Origin: an uncultured Eubacteriales bacterium
GTDB lineage: Bacteria > Bacillota > Clostridia > Oscillospirales > Acutalibacteraceae
DNA length: 8,512 nt
Assembly (NCBI GenBank): GCA_934615635.1
Contig: CAKTTT010000101.1
Span: 1 to 8,512 of the forward strand
Direction: 5' to 3'
Positions 1 through 4,737 of this stretch are shown here, piece after piece (positions within the stretch are counted from its first letter, which is position 1; every line of letters starts with the position of its first letter). The translations under genes were made by a program, and so were the position numbers. A model generated the notes under the pieces. It was not told the DNA's origin, did no database searches, and worked only from the letters and a program-made list of their open reading frames with translations.

Positions 1-1580
1 ATGGGGGTGGCCAGGCAGACCAGCACCGCCCACTTCATCTCATAAGGCTCTATTTTTTTACCTAAGAATTCCGGCGTACGCCCCACCATCAATCCGGCTA
101 TGAACACCGTCAGGATGGCAAAGGCCAGCATACCGTAGAGTCCGCAGCCCGTACCGCCGAAGATCACTTCGCCCAATTGCATCAGCAGCATGGGGATCAT
201 CCCGCCCAGGGGGGTGTAGCTGTCGTGCATGGAGTTGACCGAGCCGTTGGAGGCGGCGGTCGTGAAAGCCGCCCAGGTGGCGGACGTGGCAATACCGAAG
301 CGGGTTTCCTTGCCCTCCATGTTGCCGCCGGCCTGATCCACCATGGAAATGTCCACCGCGCCGTTCTGCGCTAGCTGCGGGGTCGCAGCCTGTTCCGTAT
401 AGGCTACGATGCCCAGCGCCGCAACCAGGACGATGAACATGGCCATGAAGATAGCGATCCCCTGTTTCTTGTTCTTTACCGCTTTACCGAAGGTGAAGCA
501 GAGGGCTACTGGGATCAGCAGCAGGGAAATCATTTCCAGAATATTGGTGAAGGCGTTGGGATTCTCCAGCGGATGGGCCGAGTTAACGCCCATGTAGCCG
601 CCGCCGTTGGTTCCCGTCTGCTTAATGGCCACCTGGCTGGCCGCCGGACCCATGGGGACAAACTGCTCGGTGACAAGCCGGACCGCCATAGTCTGTCCGC
701 CAAACGTGACGGTGGCCTTGTGCTCGTCGAGGGATACATCGCTAATCTGGGCATCGCCCAGCACATCGCTGTTCAGAGCCGTGCCGCCCTGCTTGAAGCT
801 GCCCAGAATGTCGCCGGCCAGAATAACGGTGGCGTTCTCCACCGTCTTACCGTCCACGGTGACGCTCCCGCTCTCCTCGTCGATGACGGCCTTCTCAATC
901 CTCTGCTGATGTTCATCAATAGCAAACGTTTCCGTACTCACCGCGATGGGCTCCAGCAGAGAAACCTTTTCAGCCGGTTTGAGGTTCTGGATGACCCCGC
1001 CGCCGATCAACGCCACGGAAATCACCAGGTTGAGCGGAATCAGGATATGGACGACGATTCTCGTCATATCCACCCAGAAGCTCCCCAGTCCGTCGGTCTT
1101 TACCTTGATAAAACCGCGGATCAGGGCGAACAGCACCGCGATACCGGTGGCGGCGGAAACAAAGTTCTGCACCGTCAGGCCAAGCGCCTGGGACAGATAG
1201 CTTAACGTGGACTCGCCGCTATATGCCTGCCAGTTGGTGTTGGTCACGAAACTGACCGCCGTGTTGAAGGACAAATCCCATTTGACACCGGGCAGTCCCT
1301 GCGGGTTCCCCGGGAGGACGCCCTGCAGCAGCTGCAGAAGAAAAAGAAACACCAAACCGATCCCGTTGAACAGCAGCACGCTGAGCAGGTATTTTTTCCA
1401 GTTCATCTGCTCGTCTTTCTTGACGTGCATCGCTTTGTACACGAGATTTTCGCAGGGCGTCAGGATCCTTGACAGGAAGGTTTTCTCCCCGTCCATAACC
1501 TTTTTTATGTAGGCTCCCAGCGGAATGCCCAGCAGAACCAAAATCGCCAGGTATCCTACATACTGTACTACCGTTCCCAT
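1..1580 (-). CDS. kdpA: Potassium-transporting ATPase subunit A, cut off by the window edge
   Basis: KdpA is the channel-like, K+-selective subunit of the KdpFABC P-type ATPase in the cell membrane; it takes in K+ when external K+ is scarce. I translated the frame codon by codon from the ATG at 1580-1578 and found 526 uninterrupted codons to the window edge. KdpA proteins are usually around 550-600 residues, so only the C-terminal few tens are missing. All four pore-loop (selectivity-filter) segments are visible: VTNTNW at residues 112-117, TGTNGGGY at 322-329, TTAASNG at 440-446 and FGGTGCGLYG at 474-483. GRTPEFLGKKIE (499-510) is another family hallmark. Long hydrophobic stretches occur throughout. 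The start is supported by AAAGGGG about 8 bases upstream, inside the end of kdpF, and by the usual MG-x-V-x-QY opening. kdpB and kdpC are expected to the left but are not visible. Confidence 0.97.
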   Translation of the reverse strand, partial: MGTVVQYVGYLAILVLLGIPLGAYIKKVMDGEKTFLSRILTPCENLVYKAMHVKKDEQMNWKKYLLSVLLFNGIGLVFLFLLQLLQGVLPGNPQGLPGVKWDLSFNTAVSFVTNTNWQAYSGESTLSYLSQALGLTVQNFVSAATGIAVLFALIRGFIKVKTDGLGSFWVDMTRIVVHILIPLNLVISVALIGGGVIQNLKPAEKVSLLEPIAVSTETFAIDEHQQRIEKAVIDEESGSVTVDGKTVENATVILAGDILGSFKQGGTALNSDVLGDAQISDVSLDEHKATVTFGGQTMAVRLVTEQFVPMGPAASQVAIKQTGTNGGGYMGVNSAHPLENPNAFTNILEMISLLLIPVALCFTFGKAVKNKKQGIAIFMAMFIVLVAALGIVAYTEQAATPQLAQNGAVDISMVDQAGGNMEGKETRFGIATSATWAAFTTAASNGSVNSMHDSYTPLGGMIPMLLMQLGEVIFGGTGCGLYGMLAFAILTVFIAGLMVGRTPEFLGKKIEPYEMKWAVLVCLATP

Positions 1581-1581
1581 G

Positions 1582-1671
1582 TTACTGCGCATCCCCTTTC
1601 ATTAAAATGTAGACATAATAGACCAGCAGCGCCGCAGCACACAGGCCCACTATTCCGATGATGACTCCCAT
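1582..1671 (-). CDS. kdpF: KdpF-like 29-residue membrane microprotein
   Basis: This is a 29-codon ORF (MGVIIGIVGLCAAALLVYYV, then YILMKGDAQ) made of one hydrophobic helix with a short polar tail. KdpF in other bacteria is a single-helix peptide of roughly 25-30 residues that stabilises the KdpABC complex. Size, helix and position directly before kdpA all match. An excellent ribosome binding site (AAGGAGGTG, plus-strand 1682-1690) ends about 10 bases before the ATG. The TAA stop is separated from the kdpA ATG by one base, which suggests translational coupling. KdpF sequences are poorly conserved, so the call rests on context and topology rather than a motif. Confidence 0.85.
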   Translation of the reverse strand: MGVIIGIVGLCAAALLVYYVYILMKGDAQ

Positions 1672-1700
1672 AGTCGCTGCACCTCCTTACCCGATCCATG

Positions 1701-1751
1701 GTATCACGTATCTCATAAAAACGGTGTTAAGGTCCCGGGACCAGTGTTAAG
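1701..1751 (-). promoter_or_regulatory. Probable kdp promoter and operator: paired 8-bp repeats around a palindrome
   Basis: The 103-base gap between dapA and kdpF carries GTGTTAAG twice on the plus strand (1724-1731 and 1744-1751), exactly 20 bp apart, two turns of the helix. Between them lies the perfect 12-bp palindrome GGTCCCGGGACC (1731-1742). Reading toward kdpF, the near repeat supplies TTAACA (1725-1730), which with TGATAC (1701-1706) and an 18-bp spacer makes a plausible sigma-A promoter. Tandem repeats are the normal target of OmpR-family response regulators such as KdpE, so this is a reasonable candidate operator. The usual repeat spacing for that family is about 10-11 bp, so the two boxes could be outer half-sites. 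No regulator gene is visible, and the assignment is inferred. Confidence 0.45.
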
Positions 1752-1774
1752 ATTCCATTAAGCCGGCGCGCATG

Positions 1775-2734
1775 TCAGTGGTTTTTCCGCCAAAGCAGCG
1801 TGTCCTGAGCCCGTTTGACCGTCACCGTGCCAACCCGTTTGGCCGGCTGCACCAGGCCGTAGCGCGTCAGACAGGCCAGCAGTTGTTCCGCCGCCGGCGC
1901 CTCCATATCGCACAAGGGCAGCCGACAGCCGCCCACGTCGAAGCCCATGTCCTTCATCGCCTGCTTGACCGGGATGGGGTTGACATCCCGGAACAGGTTT
2001 TCAATGAGCTCCAGATATTCCAGTTGCAGCGTATCGCTTCTCCCAAAATCCCCGTCGAAATAGCTTTGACAGATATCATGCGTGACTTCCGGAACGATAT
2101 TGGCCAGCACCGAAATGACCCCCTTGGCCCCGATGGCCAGCGCCGAGGTGATCTGGTCGTCGTTGCCCGAATACAGCGTCAGGTTATCCCCACACAAGGC
2201 GGAAATCTTGGCCAGTTGGGAAAAGTTTCCGCTGGCCTCCTTGGCCGCCACGATATTCTCGATCTGTGACAGTTTAAAGTAGGTCTCCGGCAGGATGTTC
2301 ATCCCCGTCCGGGTAGGGACGTTGTATAGAATAACCGGTAACTTGGTGGCCTCGGCGCAGGCTCTGAAATGCAGATACAGCCCCTTTTGGGAGGTTTTAT
2401 TATAATAGGGCGTCACATGCAGCAACGCATCCGCCCCTGCGTCCGCCGCCGCCTTGGACAGTTCCACCGCGTGAGCGGTGCTGTTGCTTCCCGCGCCGGC
2501 GATCACCGGCAGACGGCCGTGCAGCTTTCGGACGCAGAAGGCGATGACCCCGATATGCTCCTCATCGGTCAGGGTGGCGGATTCCCCCGTGGTCCCCACC
2601 GCGACGACGGCGTCCGTCCGATTCTCCAGATGAAAATCCAGCAGCCGGTCCAGTTCCTCGTAATTGACGGAAAAATCATCCTTCATGGGCGTGACCAACG
2701 CCACGGCGGATCCTTTGAATATCAGCGGCTTCAT
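1775..2734 (-). CDS. dapA: 4-hydroxy-tetrahydrodipicolinate synthase
   Basis: DapA condenses pyruvate with aspartate semialdehyde, the first committed step of the diaminopimelate/lysine pathway, in the cytoplasm. The 319-residue protein has the family features in order: GTTGES at 47-52 (pyruvate-binding Thr48/Thr49), Tyr111 in TPYYNK, Tyr137 and Arg142 in YNVPTRTG, the Schiff-base lysine Lys165 in AAKEASG, and GVISV at 205-209. The start has GAGGAAAGGA roughly 10 bases upstream and the conventional opening (FKGSAVALVTP). Family members are usually about 290-300 residues; here about 20-25 extra, basic residues (PAKRVGTVTVKRAQ...) follow the point where most end. At the lysine-inhibition site known from E. 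coli, His53 corresponds to Asp57 and Glu84 to His88, while His56 and Asn80 are kept (His60, Asn84), so feedback inhibition may be altered. It stands alone, about 100 bases ahead of kdpF, with no clear terminator between them. Confidence 0.96.
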   Translation of the reverse strand: MKPLIFKGSAVALVTPMKDDFSVNYEELDRLLDFHLENRTDAVVAVGTTGESATLTDEEHIGVIAFCVRKLHGRLPVIAGAGSNSTAHAVELSKAAADAGADALLHVTPYYNKTSQKGLYLHFRACAEATKLPVILYNVPTRTGMNILPETYFKLSQIENIVAAKEASGNFSQLAKISALCGDNLTLYSGNDDQITSALAIGAKGVISVLANIVPEVTHDICQSYFDGDFGRSDTLQLEYLELIENLFRDVNPIPVKQAMKDMGFDVGGCRLPLCDMEAPAAEQLLACLTRYGLVQPAKRVGTVTVKRAQDTLLWRKNH

Positions 2735-2789
2735 ACTTGTTGCATCCTTTCCTCAGCAAAAGATAATCGACGCTGTTTTGGCGCCAATC

Positions 2790-2852
2790 TCAGCATATCA
2801 TAAGCCGGATTAAGTTGGCGTTAGCATTCCCCGTCCCGCATAAAGGTCTCAT
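2790..2852 (-). CDS. Possible 20-residue leader peptide upstream of dapA
   Basis: A short ORF, MRPLCGTGNANANLIRLMIC, starts 8 bases after a strong Shine-Dalgarno (GGGAGGA, plus-strand 2861-2867) and stops 55 bases before dapA. The Shine-Dalgarno begins four bases after the foot of the large hairpin. The peptide has no lysine codon, so it does not look like a classical lysine attenuation peptide; it is rich in Asn (N-A-N-A-N) and Leu/Ile. It could be a translated leader, a coupling element, or chance. No homologue is known to me. Confidence 0.25.
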   Translation of the reverse strand: MRPLCGTGNANANLIRLMIC

Positions 2853-2871
2853 AAAGATTGTCCTCCCATCG

Positions 2872-2925
2872 GCATGGAAGCATGACAGGCAGCCGCTTTC
2901 GCGGCTGCCTGTCATGCTTCCATGC
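2872..2925 (-). repeat. 25-bp perfect inverted repeat with a 4-base loop (dapA leader hairpin)
   Basis: The arms at 2872-2896 and 2901-2925 are exact reverse complements, 25 of 25 bases, with loop 2897-2900. Read on the minus strand, in the direction of dapA transcription, the loop is GAAA closed by a C-G pair, a stable GNRA tetraloop. On the plus strand it is the ordinary UUUC, so if RNA is the functional form the minus strand is favoured. No run of T follows on either side, so it is not a standard intrinsic terminator. It lies about 200 bases beyond the ldh stop and after a separate real terminator. Candidates are an RNA-processing or stability stem, a regulatory stem next to the leader Shine-Dalgarno, or a copy of a dispersed palindromic repeat. 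Confidence 0.9.
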
Positions 2926-3015
2926 TGCTTGCTGTCCGGCGGCGGATGCGCTTCCCCTTTTATGTTCCATCCTAACGGCGGCGAAATCCTCTCTCTTTCG
3001 CTTCCGGCCGTCCCG

Positions 3016-3044
3016 GATAGACTCGGAAGGAGCGGTCCGGTCAA
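3016..3044 (-). promoter_or_regulatory. Weak candidate promoter for the dapA leader
   Basis: On the minus strand TTGACC (3039-3044) and TCTATC (3016-3021) are 17 bp apart. The -35 matches the sigma-A consensus at five of six bases, but the -10 at only about three. The position, just after the ldh terminator and before the dapA leader hairpin, is where a promoter is needed if dapA has its own transcript. Confidence 0.25.
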
Positions 3045-3054
3045 GCCGCCATAC

Positions 3055-3086
3055 AAAAAGCCGACCGCTTAGGATAAGCGGCCGGC
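3055..3086 (-). terminator. Intrinsic terminator of ldh
   Basis: On the minus strand, arms at 3086-3075 and 3071-3060 form a 12-bp stem (one G-U pair) around a three-base loop, followed at once by five T (3059-3055). It begins 43 bases after the ldh stop codon. Placement and shape are textbook for a rho-independent terminator. Confidence 0.9.
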
Positions 3087-3129
3087 GGCAAAAGCATTCT
3101 TCTAAAAATAAGCGGTATATCGGAGAATC

Positions 3130-4080
3130 TCAGCGGATTCTCAGCCCATCATAAAATTCCCGCAGCGTATCGCAGGACAGACGGAATTTCTCCAGCTCCT
3201 CCTCATTGAGGGAAAGGGTCAGGGTCCGCTGAATACCGTTGCGCCCCACAATGCAGGGAGCCCCCACAAACACGTCGCTCTGGCCGTATTCCCCCCGCAG
3301 CATGGCGGAAACCGTCAGCACGCTGCTTTCGTTGCCGAAGATGGCCCGGGTGATCCGCACCAGCGCCATGCCGATGCCGTAATAGGTGGCTTTCTTGGCG
3401 GTGATGATCTTTTGGGCCGCCCCCCGCACCTCCTCGGTGATTTTTTCCATATCCTCGGCGCAGAACCGGCCGCCCGACTCTTCACAAATGGAGAGGATGG
3501 GCTTGGTAGCCAGCATGGCCTGAGACCAGGGAACAAACTCGCTGTCTCCATGCTCCCCCATCACATAGGCGTGGATATTCCGGGGATCCACCGAAAAATA
3601 TTCTCCCAGCAGATACCGCAGACGGGCGGTATCCAGGGCGGTGCCGGTGCCCAGCACCCGCCGGGGATTGAAGCCGGACAGGGCGCAGGTCACCCGGGTC
3701 ATGATGTCCACCGGATTGGTGGCCACCAGGAAGATCCCGTTGAACCCGGACTCCGTCACCGGATCGATGATGGACTGGAACACCCGGGTGTTGCGCTGAA
3801 GCAGGTCCAGCCGGGACTCTCCCGGCTTCTGCGCCACACCGGCGCAGATGACCACAATGTCCGCGTTGGCGCAATCCCGGTAGTCGCCGGCGTATATTTT
3901 CATATGAGAGCCGGAAAAGGCCAGGCCGTGGTTCAAATCCATGGCCTCCCCCTCCGCCCGCTGCCGGTCAATGTCAAGAAGCACCAGCTCGTCGCAGGCA
4001 TTCTGATTCAGCAGGGCGTAGGCGTAGCTCATACCCACCATACCAGTGCCGATAAGGATCACTTTACGGTTATCGTTCAT
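3130..4080 (-). CDS. ldh: L-lactate dehydrogenase
   Basis: This cytoplasmic enzyme reduces pyruvate to L-lactate and reoxidises NADH, closing the redox balance of fermentation. The 316-residue length is normal. Visible are the NAD-binding GTGMVG (11-16), the mobile specificity loop AQKPGESR with Gln84 and Arg90 (the Gln marks lactate rather than malate dehydrogenase), Asn122 in VATNPVD, Asp150 and Arg153 of the DTAR motif, and catalytic His177 in GEHGDSE. Arg155 and His170 match Arg173 and His188 of the Bacillus stearothermophilus numbering, which bind fructose 1,6-bisphosphate, so allosteric activation by that sugar is likely. AAGGAGAG lies about 7 bases before the ATG. It is transcribed away from pgk, ends in its own terminator, and may be read from a promoter about 430 bases upstream. 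Confidence 0.96.
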   Translation of the reverse strand: MNDNRKVILIGTGMVGMSYAYALLNQNACDELVLLDIDRQRAEGEAMDLNHGLAFSGSHMKIYAGDYRDCANADIVVICAGVAQKPGESRLDLLQRNTRVFQSIIDPVTESGFNGIFLVATNPVDIMTRVTCALSGFNPRRVLGTGTALDTARLRYLLGEYFSVDPRNIHAYVMGEHGDSEFVPWSQAMLATKPILSICEESGGRFCAEDMEKITEEVRGAAQKIITAKKATYYGIGMALVRITRAIFGNESSVLTVSAMLRGEYGQSDVFVGAPCIVGRNGIQRTLTLSLNEEELEKFRLSCDTLREFYDGLRIR

Positions 4081-4111
4081 CCTGTTTCTCTCCTTTTTTA
4101 TACCGCTTTAT

Positions 4112-4139
4112 TTTCCCCACTTTCGGGGAAACTATCCCC
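4112..4139 (-). promoter_or_regulatory. Overlapping alternative hairpins ahead of ldh
   Basis: On the minus strand, about 30-60 bases before the ldh start, TTTCCCC (4131-4125) can pair with GGGGAAA (4118-4112) around a six-base loop. Alternatively its TCCCC (4129-4125) can pair with GGGGA (4139-4135) lying just before it. The two stems share the middle strand and cannot form together. Neither is followed by a T run or covers the ribosome binding site. It could equally be a protein-binding inverted repeat. It does not match the Rex operator TTGTGA-N6-TCACAA. Confidence 0.3.
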
Positions 4140-4178
4140 TAGGGCAGTCTTCTTTCTTCCGGAAGGGAGCAGCGGAAC

Positions 4179-4457
4179 TCACGCCGCCAGCAGCGCGGCG
4201 GATATCGGGTCGCCGATAAACATCGCTTTTCGCACAAAGGCGGCTTTCCCCTGCGAATCAGAAGCCGCAGGCACGGTGCCGGCAGGAGCATCGTCAGCAG
4301 CGCGGTGAGAAAGGGCGGAAAATCCGCATAACCAAAGGGTGTCAGGCCAAAATAGGAAAAAGCCCTGCGCAGCGTGACGGCGAATGGCAGCACCGTCCCA
4401 TAGGGAAGCAGCTCCAGGATGAAAGCGGAAACAAGAAAAAGCAGAGACAAGCCGCAT
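4179..4457 (-). pseudogene. Probable frameshifted gene for a small hydrophobic membrane protein
   Basis: The minus strand has GGAGG nine bases before an ATG (4457-4455), but that frame soon turns into non-protein-like sequence. The next frame, entered a few bases after the ATG, reads a hydrophobic segment (LSLLFLVSAFILELLPYG) and then FSYFGLTPFGYADF and PPFLTALLTMLL. From about 4250 this frame in turn becomes Arg/Cys-rich, while the first frame gives a better tail (GKAAFVRKAMFIGDPISAAL) to a stop at 4179. One missing base in the C-run 4248-4251 would join them, and one extra base near 4448-4454 would explain the first break. The repaired product would be about 92 residues with two hydrophobic stretches. 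It recalls short clostridial membrane proteins with an LPYG...FSYF-LTPFGYA pattern; that resemblance is from memory and unverified. It sits between a promoter and ldh in the same direction. Confidence 0.5.
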
Positions 4458-4508
4458 CTTTTTCTTCCTCCTTCCTCCCCCTTCCCTCTCCTTCACCCTC
4501 CTTCCCCC
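4457..4508. repeat. Homopurine/homopyrimidine tract
   Basis: The plus strand is uninterrupted pyrimidine from 4457 to 4494 and, after one A, from 4496 to 4508. The minus strand, in the direction of the membrane-protein remnant and ldh, is therefore nearly pure G/A over 52 bases and contains several Shine-Dalgarno-like GGAGG/GAAGG words. Part of it acts as the ribosome binding site of the remnant gene. Such tracts are prone to replication slippage and can form triplex structures. Confidence 0.85.
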
Positions 4509-4516
4509 GCATCCTT

Positions 4517-4545
4517 ATTTTACCATATGTCAAAGGAAATGTCAT
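4517..4545 (-). promoter_or_regulatory. Strong sigma-A type promoter reading toward the membrane-protein remnant and ldh
   Basis: On the minus strand ATGACA (4545-4540; five of six match TTGACA) and TAAAAT (4522-4517; five of six match TATAAT) are separated by exactly 17 bp. Transcription would start near 4510, run through the purine tract and the broken membrane gene, and reach ldh after about 430 bases. No clear terminator lies between, and no better promoter was seen close to ldh, so this may be the ldh promoter. Confidence 0.6.
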
Positions 4546-4655
4546 CCGCTTCCCCCGCCCTTTTCCCTCCTCCGCCGCCATGCTGTGGAAGGATATGAAA
4601 AGAAGGGGATTCTTCGTTTTTTACCGTTGAATTTGCTTAAATACGCGCTTTCCCC
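4546..4655. other. Spacer between the divergent promoters, nothing recognised
   Basis: This part of the 657-base ldh-pgk divergent region contains more pyrimidine-rich plus-strand sequence (about 4550-4570) and an AT-richer stretch (about 4612-4645). I see no ORF, hairpin or binding-site pair that I can support here. Confidence 0.4.
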
Positions 4656-4684
4656 TTGCAAACGGGAAGATTTTATACTAAAAT
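4656..4684 (+). promoter_or_regulatory. Probable pgk promoter
   Basis: TTGCAA (4656-4661) and TAAAAT (4679-4684) are 17 bp apart, with four and five of six bases matching the sigma-A consensus. An overlapping TATACT (4674-4679) is an alternative -10, but no good -35 sits 17 bp before it. The predicted start lies about 45 bases ahead of pgk. This is the only convincing plus-strand promoter seen before the glycolytic genes. Confidence 0.6.
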
Positions 4685-4737
4685 AATGGCTTGGAAGAGT
4701 GTCAACCTTTTAACAAAAATAGAGGAACACGGAAAGG

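Larger units (their letters stand above)
2735..3054 (-). other. Long dapA leader / intergenic region without a convincing gene
   Basis: This 320-base stretch lies between the ldh terminator and the dapA start. Read toward dapA it holds, in order, a weak candidate promoter, a 25-bp perfect hairpin, a Shine-Dalgarno with a 20-codon ORF, and the dapA ribosome binding site. The six bases CGCCAA/TTGGCG (2782-2787 and 2815-2820) could also pair around a 27-base loop. I looked for lysine-riboswitch and T-box landmarks and did not find them. A TATGAT box (2797-2802) could serve as a -10 for a promoter closer to dapA, but no good -35 sits at the right distance. An 88-codon minus-strand frame spans much of the region, but its composition does not look like a protein. 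Confidence 0.5.

Noticed and set aside
573..1205. A 210-codon plus-strand frame within kdpA
   Set aside because: kdpA reads cleanly for 526 codons on the other strand with all four filter motifs; this frame is its shadow.
1731..1742. GGTCCCGGGACC as a terminator for dapA
   Set aside because: A 12-base palindrome leaves only about four pairs once a loop is formed, and the T run is separated from it.
2735..3054. Lysine riboswitch or T-box in the dapA leader
   Set aside because: I did not find the conserved lysine-box core words or the T-box AGGGTGG-type sequence, and no terminator precedes dapA.
2790..3056. An 88-codon minus-strand frame beginning inside the ldh terminator
   Set aside because: It starts at the terminator T run with no ribosome binding site and crosses the perfect palindrome; only its last 20 codons have a plausible own start.
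3123..3142. Seven-base inverted repeat (GAGAATC/GATTCTC) over the ldh stop codon
   Set aside because: The stem is short and AT-containing with no T run; the real terminator lies just downstream.
3412..4308. A 298-codon plus-strand frame over ldh and its upstream region
   Set aside because: Its His/Gly/Pro-rich translation is the complement of ldh codons and has no ribosome binding site or motif.
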